The notes below the pieces were generated by a model, which saw only the letters and a list, made by a program, of their open reading frames with translations, was not told the DNA's origin and did no database searches. DNA of 64,000 bases from Streptomyces sp. NBC_01264 (GTDB lineage: Bacteria; Actinomycetota; Actinomycetes; Streptomycetales; Streptomycetaceae). A program made the translations under genes and the position numbers. Where the stretch lies: positions 186,001-250,000 of the forward strand of contig NZ_JAPEOX010000003.1 of assembly GCF_026340675.1 (NCBI RefSeq), given 5' to 3'. Below are positions 17,003 to 25,464 of this stretch, one piece after another; position 1 is the first letter of the stretch; each line of letters opens with the position of its first letter.

Positions 17003-18112
17003 TTAACTGGTGGGGAAGGGTGCTTCCCAGGTGAGGGTGAGTCCCGCGTACAGGTAGCGGCTGGCCTCGATCGCGAGGAGCAGCACGGTGTCCCCGGGCC
17101 GGATGCGGCCCTCGGTCCAGCCGGCGTCCAGCGCGAGGGGGACCGCGGCGGAGCCGGTGGCTCCCACGTCGGTGAGGTTCTCCACGATGATCTTGCTGAG
17201 GGTCGTCTGGTCCTCGGCGGACAGTCCGGCCGTGCCGTACTCGCTGGCGAAGTACTCGGCGTTGCCCTCCGGCAGGACGCACGCGTCGATGTCCGAGAGG
17301 GCGAGCCCCGAGCGGCGCAGCATGTCGTGGATGCCCTCCACGAAGACCTTGGGGCCGAACTGCGCGGTGCCGGGGATGTCGAGCTTGATGTCCATCAGCC
17401 GCTTGCGCTGCTGCTGTTCGTGCAGCGGGGCGTCGGTGCCGCCGCCGACGATCAGCATGCCGGGCTTGCGGGCACCGCCCATGGACCGCGTGGCGAACAC
17501 CTGGCGGCTGACCTCGTGGGCCGAGCCCTCCTCGCCGCCGCGCAGCACGACGGCCCCGGCGCCGTCGCCGAAGGTGTAGACGGTGAGCCGGTCGCGCATC
17601 CGCACCTTGTGCGGGTCGACGCCGAGGAAGACGGGTGCGAGCAGCGGCGAGACCGACTCCGCGCCGATCACCAGCGCGGTGCGGTAGGTGCCGTCGGCGA
17701 GCAGGCGCCGGGCGATGTCGAAGGCCTGTACGGCGCCCACGCAGCCGGCGCGGACCTCGATCACCGCGCAGTCGGCCAGGCCGAGCTGCTCCTGGACGTA
17801 GGTCGCCGCGACGGGCAGCAGGTAGTCCGGACTGGCGGTGGAGAGCACGATCAGGTCGACCTCGGCCGCCTCCACGCCGGCCCGGTCCAGGGCCTGTCTG
17901 GCCGCGGCGGTGGCCATGGCGGAGGTGGTCGTACGGTGTTCTCCGGTGAGCGGGTCCACCATCCAGTGGCGGCGTTTGACCTGGATGCCCTCCAGGACGT
18001 CGTCGGGCAGCGGCCCGCAGACCCGGGCCAGGGCGTCGTTGTCGAGGGGGTCGCCCGGCAGGTGGGCACCGGTGGCGAGGATCGATACGTGTCGGTCGGT
18101 GCTGGGTGACAT
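17003..18112 (-). CDS. KAS III-like acyltransferase / ketosynthase (FabH superfamily)
   Basis: The 369-residue protein has the FabH-type thiolase fold with Cys124 in EVRAGCVGAVQAF and a glycine-rich end of the first half (TFGDGAGAVVL). The usual catalytic His of the HQAN motif is replaced: the segment reads LPEGNAEYF, with Glu282 at that position. The conserved Asn of GNTS is also missing (DVGATGSAA). It is therefore unlikely to do standard decarboxylative condensation. KAS III relatives altered in this way can act as acyl transferases (family knowledge); priming or release of the chain is inferred. Only two bases separate it from the upstream KS-CLF gene. Confidence 0.82.
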   Translation of the reverse strand: MSPSTDRHVSILATGAHLPGDPLDNDALARVCGPLPDDVLEGIQVKRRHWMVDPLTGEHRTTTSAMATAAARQALDRAGVEAAEVDLIVLSTASPDYLLPVAATYVQEQLGLADCAVIEVRAGCVGAVQAFDIARRLLADGTYRTALVIGAESVSPLLAPVFLGVDPHKVRMRDRLTVYTFGDGAGAVVLRGGEEGSAHEVSRQVFATRSMGGARKPGMLIVGGGTDAPLHEQQQRKRLMDIKLDIPGTAQFGPKVFVEGIHDMLRRSGLALSDIDACVLPEGNAEYFASEYGTAGLSAEDQTTLSKIIVENLTDVGATGSAAVPLALDAGWTEGRIRPGDTVLLLAIEASRYLYAGLTLTWEAPFPTS

Positions 18113-18114
18113 GG

Positions 18115-20478
18115 TCAGTTCTCCGTAGCGGGACGCAGGACGAGGCTGATGTGGGTCCCCCCGAGCGAGGAGCTGTTGATCAGGACCGGCCCTCTGGCCA
18201 GGCCGTTGTCCCAGCCCGTGAGGGCGAGCACGGCCGCCAGCTGCGCGCCCGCGCCCGCCGGCTCGCCGAGCGTCCGCTTGGGGGTGTGGACCGGGACGGA
18301 GCCCGCCCCTTCGAGCCGGCCGGCGGCCAGCTCCTCGGGGCCGTCGGCGCGTTCCAGACCGGCCGCGTTGGCCCAGATCCCGGTCAGCTCGCCCGGCTGG
18401 ACGCCCGCGTGGGCCAGGGCCCCGCGCATGGCCCGCTCGACGCCCTCGCCCTCGGCGTCCCAGCGGCCGATGCCCTGGGCGTCGCAGGTGGTGGTGTGCC
18501 CCGCGAACTCGGCCAGTACCCGGGCCCCGCGGGCCAGGGCGCTCGACTCGCGCTCCAGGACCAGGGCGATGCCCCCTTCGGAGAGGGTGTAGCCCTCGTC
18601 CCCGAAGAGGGGCAGGCCGCGGTAGGCCTCCAGTACGCCCGGGGAGAGGTCCTCCACCGCCGGGCACAGCACCGCGTCCGCGCGGCCCTGGACCAGCAGG
18701 TCGTAGGCGACGGTCAGGGCCGAGGCCCCGGCCGCGTGCCCGGTCGTCACCGTGGAGGTGGGGCCCTTGGCGCCGACGTTCATGGCGACCTGGCCCGCGG
18801 CGGCGTTGAAGACGGTGTTGGGGAACACCGCCGGGCTGCCGTAGGAGGGGCAGATGTCGAGGACGGGCTGCAGGAAGTCCTCGATGCTGCGCATCGGGCC
18901 CAGCCCGGTGCCCAGGACGACGCCGACCCGCTCGTCGGCGGTGAGGCCGGCGTGCTCCAGGGCGACGCGGCAGGAGGCCACGGCGAGCTGCCCGAGGCGG
19001 TCCACGCGGCGCCGCTCGGCGGGCGAGAAGTGCGCCGCCGGGTCGAAGTCGGCGCGCGCGACGCGCAGTCCGTCCTCCTGCGCGCCTAGCGGGCTGCCCT
19101 CGCGCCAGGCCCGCCACAGCGCCTCGGCGCCCGTACCGGCCGAGGTGATCGCGGCGAAGCCCGTGACCACCACCTTTTCCCCGGCGGGCGGGACCTCGGC
19201 GGTGAAGCGCCGGCCGTCGGGACGGCCGAAGGCCACGCACGCGTTGGCCCCGGCGAAGGCGAAGTTGTTCGACAGCGCGGCGTCCATGGCGTGCGCGCGC
19301 CCGGAGTCCGGCACGGCGTCCAGGCCGCACTTGGGGTCCACACCGGTGAAGTTGGCGGTCGGCGGGGCGATCTGCTCGACCAGCGCCTGGACGGTGACGA
19401 TGGCCTCGACCGCGCCGGCGGCGCCCAGCAGGTGGCCGATCATCGACTTGGAGCTGCTGAGCGGGGTCTTCTCGGCGGCCTCGCCCAGAGCGGCGCGGAC
19501 CGCGTTGCTCTCGGCGGAGTCGTTCTTGGGCGTGCCGGTGCCGTGGCCGTTGATGTAGCCGACGTCCTCGGCGGTGAGGCCGGAGGAGCGCAGCGCGCCG
19601 CGGATCGCGCGGGCCGCGCCCTCGCCCTTGGGGTGCGGGGCGGTGGCGTGGTAGCCGTCGGCGGAGAGCCCGTAGCCCAGGACCTCGGCGAGGACGGTGG
19701 CGCCCGCGGCGCGGGCCACGGACTCCTCGGCCAGGACGAGCATGCCCGCGCCCTCGCCCAGGGAGAGGCCGTCGCGGTCCTTGGAGTAGGGGGCGGCCGG
19801 CTTGCTGGACAGCGACTGGAGGCTGGTGAACCCGGCCCACGCCGTCTCGGTGAAGGCGTCGCTGCCCCCGACGAGCATGGCGTCGGAGTGTCCCGAGCGG
19901 ATCGACTCGACGGCGTGGGCGATGGCGTGGGCGCCCGAGGCGCACGCCGTGTTCACCGACAGCGACGGCCCCTTGAGCCCGAAGGCGCTGCTGAGCGCCT
20001 CGGCGATGGCCTGCGGCGGTACGAGCAGGTAGTGCCGGCCGTCGTCCTCGGGCGCCGCTCCGGCCCGGGCGCGGCGGGCGAGCTTCTCCGCGCTGCGCAG
20101 GCCGCCGTTGCAGGAGCCGAAGGAGACGCCCCAGCGGGCGGCGGGCACGCCGCCGAGGTCCGCCTGGTCCAGCGCCTCACGCGCCGCCGCCAGCGCGAAG
20201 TCGACGGCCGGCTCGCGCTCCCGCCCGCCGAAGGCGGCCAGGTAGTCGTAGCCGGGGGCGAGCTCGCTCTGGACCTCGCCGCCGATGTCGGTTCCGTAGC
20301 CGTCCATCGGCATGCCGCGCACCGGTCCGATGGCCGAGTATCCGGCCCGTACGCCCTCCCACAGCGCCGTGGCGGTGGCTCCCTGGGCGGTCACGGCGCC
20401 GACCCCGCAGACCACCACGGTCCGGGTCCGGCCCGTGCCGTCCGGCGCGGTGTCGTGCTCGTACACGTCGTCGGTCAT
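18115..20478 (-). CDS. Fused ketosynthase-chain length factor (KS-CLF)
   Basis: This single 787-residue polypeptide contains two thiolase-fold KS units. The first (residues 20-420) has a full catalytic set: Cys179 in NTACASG, His312 in GHGTGTPKND, Lys344 and His349 in KSMIGHLLGAAG. The second (about 433-780) is CLF-like: the nucleophile position is His581 (TTGHAAGAS) and the His loop reads WANAAGLE. Type II PKS systems normally use separate KS and CLF proteins that form a heterodimer, so a natural fusion is unusual. ATG 20478 follows GGAGAGCGG. It should catalyse chain extension with the clustered ACP, KR and dehydratases. Confidence 0.88.
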   Translation of the reverse strand: MTDDVYEHDTAPDGTGRTRTVVVCGVGAVTAQGATATALWEGVRAGYSAIGPVRGMPMDGYGTDIGGEVQSELAPGYDYLAAFGGREREPAVDFALAAAREALDQADLGGVPAARWGVSFGSCNGGLRSAEKLARRARAGAAPEDDGRHYLLVPPQAIAEALSSAFGLKGPSLSVNTACASGAHAIAHAVESIRSGHSDAMLVGGSDAFTETAWAGFTSLQSLSSKPAAPYSKDRDGLSLGEGAGMLVLAEESVARAAGATVLAEVLGYGLSADGYHATAPHPKGEGAARAIRGALRSSGLTAEDVGYINGHGTGTPKNDSAESNAVRAALGEAAEKTPLSSSKSMIGHLLGAAGAVEAIVTVQALVEQIAPPTANFTGVDPKCGLDAVPDSGRAHAMDAALSNNFAFAGANACVAFGRPDGRRFTAEVPPAGEKVVVTGFAAITSAGTGAEALWRAWREGSPLGAQEDGLRVARADFDPAAHFSPAERRRVDRLGQLAVASCRVALEHAGLTADERVGVVLGTGLGPMRSIEDFLQPVLDICPSYGSPAVFPNTVFNAAAGQVAMNVGAKGPTSTVTTGHAAGASALTVAYDLLVQGRADAVLCPAVEDLSPGVLEAYRGLPLFGDEGYTLSEGGIALVLERESSALARGARVLAEFAGHTTTCDAQGIGRWDAEGEGVERAMRGALAHAGVQPGELTGIWANAAGLERADGPEELAAGRLEGAGSVPVHTPKRTLGEPAGAGAQLAAVLALTGWDNGLARGPVLINSSSLGGTHISLVLRPATEN

Positions 20479-20512
20479 GTCCGCTCTCCGTCCGGGTGGG
20501 TCCGTATGTCCG

Positions 20513-21802
20513 TCATGAGGCCCGCCCCATGGCGATGGCCACCGCCTGGCCTTCCAGGCCGCGGGCGAGGGCCAGTGCGCTGTCGGGCCGCGTTTCGCGC
20601 GGGGTGAGCGGTACGTAGTCGAGGTCGCACTCGTCGGCGGGGTGGTGCAGGTTCTGGGTGGCGGGGACGACGCCGGAGTTCAGGGCGAGCGCGCTGACGG
20701 CCGCGTTCAGCGCCCCGGCTCCGCCGACCAGGTGGCCGGTCTGCGGTTTGATGCTGCTGATCTGCGCCGCCTTGGCGGCCGTACCGAGCGCGTCGTGCAG
20801 GGCGAGGGTCTCGCTGGCGTCGCCCTGGACGGTGGCGCAGCCGTGCGCGGCGATGTAGCCACCGTCGTGGAAGACGCCGCCCGCGTCGTCGAGCGCGCGG
20901 ACGATCGCCCGGGACAGGCCGCGGGCCCTGGCCTGCGGGCTGGGCGGGCGGACGCAGTCGTTGCCCGCGCCGTAGCCGGTGACCTCGGCGTAGCAGTGGG
21001 CGCCGCGCGCCAGGGCGTGTTCGCGCTCCTCCAGGACGAGGAGGGCGGCGCCCTCGCCGAACACGGAGCCGCTGCGGTCCCGGTCGAAGGGCCGGAAGGC
21101 CTCCTGGCCGAGGTCGGTACGGGTGGACAGGACCCCGAGGCCGTCCATCTTGGACATGGCCCACCAGCCGGTGGCGTCGTCGTACCCGCCCGCGAGCACG
21201 ATGTCGGCCTCGCCCCGGCGTACGGTGCGCATCCCGCGGCCGATCGCCATGGCGCCGGCGTCGGCGGTGCCCGCGAAGTAGGCGTTGGCGCCGCGGATTC
21301 CGTACTTCTCGGAGATGTGGAAGCCGGCCGCGGGCTGCAGCCCCTCGACGAAGAACAGCGGGGCGATCACCGAGGAGGCGGTCTGGCCCAGCTTGTACAG
21401 GTCGGGGGTGCCGTCCTCGGCGCGGACCGCCTGGAGCTGGGCGATCAGCTCGTCCATGCGGGGCATTTCCTTGTTGCTGCCGAGGAACAGCCCGGTGCGC
21501 TGGCCGAGGTCGCCCTCGCCGTCCAGGCCGGCGTCGCGCAGGGCCAGGGTGGCGCCCGCCAGGGCGAGCTGGTCCCCTCGGCACAGCATGCGCAGGGTGC
21601 GCCGGTTGGCCCACTGCTTGGGGTCGAAGTCGGGGATCTCCGCACCGATGCCGGTGCGCAGGGGGGACGGGTCGTAGGCGCGCAGCGGGCCGATGCCGCT
21701 GCGGCCCTCGAGGAGGTTCTCCCAGGTGGGTGCGGCGCCCTGACCGATCGCGGTCATCAGACCGATGCCGGTCACCATCACGCGCCGCCTGTCGTCGCTC
21801 AT
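20513..21802 (-). CDS. Ketosynthase-like protein with Cys to Asp change (CLF-like)
   Basis: The 429-residue FabF-like protein keeps His320 (AAHGCATVQGD) and the Lys352/His357 pair (KPQTGHLVGGAG). At the nucleophile position it has Asp181 in AGTADAGAMAIG instead of Cys. It is thus probably a chain-length-factor partner, or a decarboxylase-type KS, rather than a condensing enzyme. Its likely partner is the complete KS at 22260. Its ATG overlaps the stop of the dehydratase gene upstream (ATGA). It therefore belongs to a coupled run of KS, dehydratase and CLF-like genes. Confidence 0.85.
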   Translation of the reverse strand: MSDDRRRVMVTGIGLMTAIGQGAAPTWENLLEGRSGIGPLRAYDPSPLRTGIGAEIPDFDPKQWANRRTLRMLCRGDQLALAGATLALRDAGLDGEGDLGQRTGLFLGSNKEMPRMDELIAQLQAVRAEDGTPDLYKLGQTASSVIAPLFFVEGLQPAAGFHISEKYGIRGANAYFAGTADAGAMAIGRGMRTVRRGEADIVLAGGYDDATGWWAMSKMDGLGVLSTRTDLGQEAFRPFDRDRSGSVFGEGAALLVLEEREHALARGAHCYAEVTGYGAGNDCVRPPSPQARARGLSRAIVRALDDAGGVFHDGGYIAAHGCATVQGDASETLALHDALGTAAKAAQISSIKPQTGHLVGGAGALNAAVSALALNSGVVPATQNLHHPADECDLDYVPLTPRETRPDSALALARGLEGQAVAIAMGRAS

Positions 21803-22263
21803 GCTGTGCCCTCCCTGGGCTTCTCTGCGCTCACCAGGGTGAGGAGGCGAGCGGCGGCGACCACACGGCCCTCGACCCGGGCGGTGGTCCGTACATCGGT
21901 CGTCTGCTGCGTGCGGCCCGTCACCTCGACGGTGATCTCGACCTGGTCGCCGGGGGCCACGAAGTGCTTCCAGCGGACGCCCCGTACGGAGGCGAGCCGC
22001 CATCCGGCCGGGTCGGCGCCCGCCACGGCCTTGGCCAGGTCGGCCATGCTCTCCAGGAGCAGTACGCCCGGCAGGATGGGGTGACGGGGGAAGTGGTGGT
22101 CGAAGACGGGCAGGGTGGCGGGGATGTTGCGGACGGCGACCGCCCGTTCGCCCGGGACGAGCTCGACGAGGCGGTCGAAGCCGTGGGGGACCTCGGTCCT
22201 CGTGCTCACCCGCGTCGCGGTGCTCAGCTCCGTCGCGGTGCTCACCTCGGTCGCGGTGCTCAC
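21799..22263 (-). CDS. Hotdog-fold 3-hydroxyacyl-ACP dehydratase (FabZ-like)
   Basis: The 154-residue protein contains the FabZ active-site signature DHHFPRHPILPGVLLLESMA with its catalytic His. It would dehydrate 3-hydroxyacyl-ACP to the enoyl form, giving the double bonds expected of a highly reducing type II PKS. The GTG at 22263 overlaps the upstream KS stop (GTGA). The first 24 residues are a low-complexity Ser/Thr/Ala repeat encoded by an 18-bp tandem repeat with further GTG or CTG codons, so translation could also start a little later. The next gene overlaps its stop. Confidence 0.85.
   Translation of the reverse strand: MSTATEVSTATELSTATRVSTRTEVPHGFDRLVELVPGERAVAVRNIPATLPVFDHHFPRHPILPGVLLLESMADLAKAVAGADPAGWRLASVRGVRWKHFVAPGDQVEITVEVTGRTQQTTDVRTTARVEGRVVAAARLLTLVSAEKPREGTA
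22214..22263. repeat. 18-bp tandem repeat in the 5' end of the dehydratase gene
   Basis: GTCGCGGTGCTCA recurs at 22214, 22232 and 22250 on the plus strand with 18-base spacing, plus a partial earlier copy. In the minus frame each unit encodes Ser-Thr-Ala-Thr plus two residues. Copies keep the reading frame, so the repeat number can vary without inactivating the gene. Confidence 0.7.
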
Positions 22264-23537
22264 GCCTCCTCCTGGGGGGCGCTTATGACGATGCTGGTGT
22301 TGCTGCCGCCGAACGCGAAGGCGTTGATGAGGACTCCGGCCACCGGCATGGGGCGCGCGGTGTGTGGTACGTAGTCCAGGTCGAGGCCGCGGTCGGGCCG
22401 GTCGAGGTTGAGGGTGGGCGGTACCAGGGAGTGCTGCATCGCGTTGACGGCCGCGAGCACGCCGAGTCCGAGGCTGGCCGAGGTCAGGTGTCCGGCCATG
22501 GACTTGGGCGCGCTGACCACGATCCGCTGGGCCTCGGAGCCGAACACCTTCTTGATGGCGGTCGTCTCCGACTGGTCGTTGCCGTGCGTGCTGGTGCCGT
22601 GCGCGACGACGTAGTCGATGCCAGCGGTGCCGAGGCCGGATTCGGCGATGGCGCCCTCCATGGCCTGGATCGCTCCGGAGCCGTCCGGCGGGGAGTCCGT
22701 GATGCGGTAGGCGTTGAGGGTGGAGCTGTAGCCGAGCACCTCGGCGAGGATGGTGGCGCCGCGTTCGCGGGCCGCGTCCATGTCCTCCAGGATGACGGCG
22801 ACGGCGCCCTCGCCGACCACGAAGCCGCTGCGGTCCGCGTCGAAGGGGCGCGAAGCGTGCTCGGGGTCCTCGTTGTACTGGTCCGTCAGGGCCCCGAGGA
22901 GGCTGAAGCCGAGCAGGTCGAGCCAGGTCGTCAGCGAGTCGTAGCCGCCGGCGATCATCAGCTTCGCGTCGCCCTCCTGGATGGCGCGGTACGCCTCCCC
23001 GATGGCGTGCCCGGATCCGGCGCAGGCGGTGCTGATGCCCAGCATCGGACCGGTGCCGCCGACCATCCGGGCCATCGCGGCCAGGGGCACGTTCTGGTCG
23101 TCGGTCAGGGTGAGGGCGGGGGGCTGGCAGATGAAGGCGTCCGCCCGGCCGGTGGTGGCCCGCAGGTGCCCGATGTCGAGCAGCGCCTGGAGCTCGGGGC
23201 GGCCGACGCTGGCCCCCATGGCGACGCCGCGCTCGTCGGCGGAGTACACCTCCTCGGAGAGCTCGTCGACCCCGGCGGAGCGCACCGCCTCCCAGGCGGC
23301 CGCGACCCCGAACTGGCCGACGCGCGAGAGGTGCTTGCGCCCGACCTTGGCCGGGATGGCGGCCGCCGCGTCGAAGTCCTTGACCTGTGCGGCGATGCGC
23401 ACCGGGAATCCGGAGGCGTCGAAGGTGGTCAGCGGACCGACTCCGCTGCGTCCGGTGGCCAGGCCTTCCCAGGTGCTGTCCGCATCGTTCCCGAGAGGGG
23501 TGACCGCCCCGACTCCGGTGATGGCTACGCGCTTCAT
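22260..23537 (-). CDS. Beta-ketoacyl-ACP synthase (KS alpha)
   Basis: The 425-residue FabF-type ketosynthase begins at ATG 23537. It has the complete catalytic set: Cys172 in ISTACAGSG, His313 in VAHGTSTHGND and Lys345/His350 in KSMAGHLTSAS. It should condense malonyl-ACP with the growing chain. Its natural partner is probably the CLF-like protein encoded two genes downstream, giving a second KS/CLF pair besides the fused one. The start overlaps the upstream hotdog gene by four bases, and its stop overlaps the dehydratase start, so this part of the operon is tightly coupled. Confidence 0.9.
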   Translation of the reverse strand: MKRVAITGVGAVTPLGNDADSTWEGLATGRSGVGPLTTFDASGFPVRIAAQVKDFDAAAAIPAKVGRKHLSRVGQFGVAAAWEAVRSAGVDELSEEVYSADERGVAMGASVGRPELQALLDIGHLRATTGRADAFICQPPALTLTDDQNVPLAAMARMVGGTGPMLGISTACAGSGHAIGEAYRAIQEGDAKLMIAGGYDSLTTWLDLLGFSLLGALTDQYNEDPEHASRPFDADRSGFVVGEGAVAVILEDMDAARERGATILAEVLGYSSTLNAYRITDSPPDGSGAIQAMEGAIAESGLGTAGIDYVVAHGTSTHGNDQSETTAIKKVFGSEAQRIVVSAPKSMAGHLTSASLGLGVLAAVNAMQHSLVPPTLNLDRPDRGLDLDYVPHTARPMPVAGVLINAFAFGGSNTSIVISAPQEEA

Positions 23538-23986
23538 CCGACCGGTCCTCCGCCCTGCAGCTGTCGCGCCATGCGCGCCGTGTTCGCCGGGTCGTCGAGA
23601 CGCTCGGCGTCGATGAGCGCGCACATGATGCCGCTCGCTTCCAGGACGGTCTCGCCGTCCACCGTGACGGTGCCGTCCAGGATCGCGGCGTCGTCGTTCA
23701 TCGATTCGATCCTGGCCTCCATGCGGAGCACCTCACCGGGCACCACCGGACGGTGGGCGGTGGCTTCGCCGACCGCGAGCAGCGCCGCGCGCAGCGTGTG
23801 GTCGGTGCTGAGCATGATCAGCCAGGTGGCCGACTGGCACAGCGCCTCCAGCGCGAGTCCGAAGGGCAGTGCCGGGCCGTTCGCCGTGTCCTGCCAGTAG
23901 TCCTCGTCGACGGTGGTGACCTTGCGTGCGGTGATCCGCTCGCGGGGGGTCCAGGTCTCGATCCGGTCGATCAGATGGAATCGCAT
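23534..23986 (-). CDS. Second hotdog-fold protein (dehydratase-like)
   Basis: The 150-residue protein has the hotdog layout with the central helix LPFGLALEALCQSATWLIMLSTDHT and closing strands VVPGEVLRMEARIESM. It aligns in shape with FabZ/FabA-type dehydratases but lacks an obvious catalytic His in the helix-strand junction. It could act as the non-catalytic or specificity subunit beside the FabZ-like protein at 21799. A heterodimeric dehydratase is known in related polyene-forming type II PKS systems (established for the class, inferred here). A thioesterase role is an alternative. Confidence 0.75.
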   Translation of the reverse strand: MRFHLIDRIETWTPRERITARKVTTVDEDYWQDTANGPALPFGLALEALCQSATWLIMLSTDHTLRAALLAVGEATAHRPVVPGEVLRMEARIESMNDDAAILDGTVTVDGETVLEASGIMCALIDAERLDDPANTARMARQLQGGGPVG

Positions 23987-24020
23987 GGTCGTCTCTTCTT
24001 CTTCCGTTCCCTCCGGTCCG

Positions 24021-24788
24021 TTACGGGCGGCCGATGCCGAGCTGGGCGGAGAATCCGCCGTCGACGGTGAGCAGTTCGCCGGTGGTGTAGCCGGAGTCCG
24101 GGCCGGCCAGGAACACGGCGGCGGCGGCGACCTGCTCGACGGTGGCGAAGCGGCGCAGGGGGATCTGGCGCTTGATGCTCTTGCCGCCGTCGCGCTGGAG
24201 CACCTCGCCCACCAGTTCGGTCGGGGTGAAGCCGGCGAGGACCGCGTTGACCCGTACGCCGAACCGCGCGAGCTCGATCGCGGCGGAACGGGTGAAGGAG
24301 TTCAGGGCGCCCTTGGAGGCGGAGTAGTTGGACTGTCCGATCCAGCCGCGCTCGCCCATGGCGGAGGAGATGTTGACGACGGTGGCGTCGCCCTGGGCCA
24401 TGAAGTGCTCCATGACGGCGTGCGTGCAGTGGTACGCCCCGCCGAAGTTGACCTTCATGACGTTCAGCCAGGCGTCGGGCGCGCCTTGGTAGATCAGGCC
24501 GTCGTCGCTGGTGCCCGCGTTGTTGACCAGCACGTTCAGGGAGCCCAGCTGTCGGATCGCCTCGGCGACCAGTTCCGCGGCCTCGGCGGGGTCGGAGACG
24601 TCGGCGCCGATCGCCACGGCCCGGCCGCCCGCCGCCTCGATCTCCTTGACGACCGCCAGGGCGTCCTCCCGGCGTGAGCGGTAGTTGACTGCGACAGCCG
24701 CCCCCTGTTCGGCCAGGGCCAGGGCGATGGCCCGGCCGATGCCCCGCGAGGCGCCGGTGACCAGGGCGGTGCGGTCCTTCAGCTTCAT
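24021..24788 (-). CDS. 3-oxoacyl-ACP reductase (FabG-type SDR)
   Basis: This 255-residue short-chain dehydrogenase starts at ATG 24788 behind GGAAGAG. It carries TGASRGIG for NADPH binding, NNAG, the catalytic Ser in VVNISSAMGE, and YSASK with Tyr and Lys. The C-terminal VDGGFSAQ is typical of FabG. It would reduce the beta-keto group after each condensation, the step that separates a highly reducing type II PKS from an aromatic one. It sits between the ACP and the hotdog genes in the core operon. Confidence 0.9.
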   Translation of the reverse strand: MKLKDRTALVTGASRGIGRAIALALAEQGAAVAVNYRSRREDALAVVKEIEAAGGRAVAIGADVSDPAEAAELVAEAIRQLGSLNVLVNNAGTSDDGLIYQGAPDAWLNVMKVNFGGAYHCTHAVMEHFMAQGDATVVNISSAMGERGWIGQSNYSASKGALNSFTRSAAIELARFGVRVNAVLAGFTPTELVGEVLQRDGGKSIKRQIPLRRFATVEQVAAAAVFLAGPDSGYTTGELLTVDGGFSAQLGIGRP

Positions 24789-24915
24789 CTGTCTCTTCCC
24801 GTTTCTGCTACGAGGTGGGCGTCCTGGCTGCTGCGGCCGACGGCCCAGGGGCCCCGGCGCCACCCCGCATCCGCCCGGCCCGTCGGTGGGCGCCGGGCGG
24901 ACGCGGGAGGGCATG

Positions 24916-25338
24916 TCAGGCTGCGGCGGCCGCGTGGGCGCGCTCGGTCAGCAGATCGGTGAGGTTCTGCACGGTGAACAGGCCGAGGACGCCTTCGGCG
25001 GTCAGCGGCTCGGCGAGCTGGTTGCGGTCGAACTGCGGCAGGACCTTCTCCAGGTGGGTTAGGCCGGTGTCGTTGACGACCTCGTTCTCGTCGCCGAACT
25101 CCTCGTCCGGGATGCCGCCCTGGAGCAGGTTGGCGATGTCGGCCACGGTGATCTTCACCTTGGTGGCGCGCTCCAGCCGGAAGAGGATGTCGAGCAGGTC
25201 GATGGACTCGGCACCCAGCGCCCCGAGGAGGGTCGCGTCGGGAACGGCCTCGGCCTCGTCGATGCCGAGGGCGTCGGCTATGGCGGCCTGGACCGCGGGG
25301 AGGTAGTCGGTCGACAGGGTGGTCAGGGTTTCGGGCAC
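24916..25338 (-). CDS. Acyl carrier protein, extended form
   Basis: The product is a 140-residue carrier protein with Ser45 in LGAESIDLLDILFRLE as the phosphopantetheine site. It is about 60 residues longer than a standard ACP. The extra part follows the third helix as an acidic stretch (IPDEEFGDENEVVND) and another amphipathic region, and ends in a poly-Ala tail. It is the only carrier protein in the core PKS operon and so the expected shuttle for KS, KR and dehydratase. It starts at ATG 25338. Confidence 0.88.
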   Translation of the reverse strand: MPETLTTLSTDYLPAVQAAIADALGIDEAEAVPDATLLGALGAESIDLLDILFRLERATKVKITVADIANLLQGGIPDEEFGDENEVVNDTGLTHLEKVLPQFDRNQLAEPLTAEGVLGLFTVQNLTDLLTERAHAAAAA

Positions 25339-25464
25339 CGTTTGCTGCCTTTCAAGTGGATTCTCGCGAAGGGAGAAAAGGAGGGTGAGGAGGAGGGCCG
25401 GAGGAGACAGGTGGCCGGAGGGACGGAGGGTCCGAGGGTCCGAGGGACGGGCCGGCGTACGCGG

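Noticed and set aside
17003..19945. Very long minus-strand frame that would join the KAS III protein to upstream sequence
   Set aside because: The upstream part is an Arg/Gly-rich shadow of the KS-CLF gene; the KAS III protein has a clear ATG at 18112.
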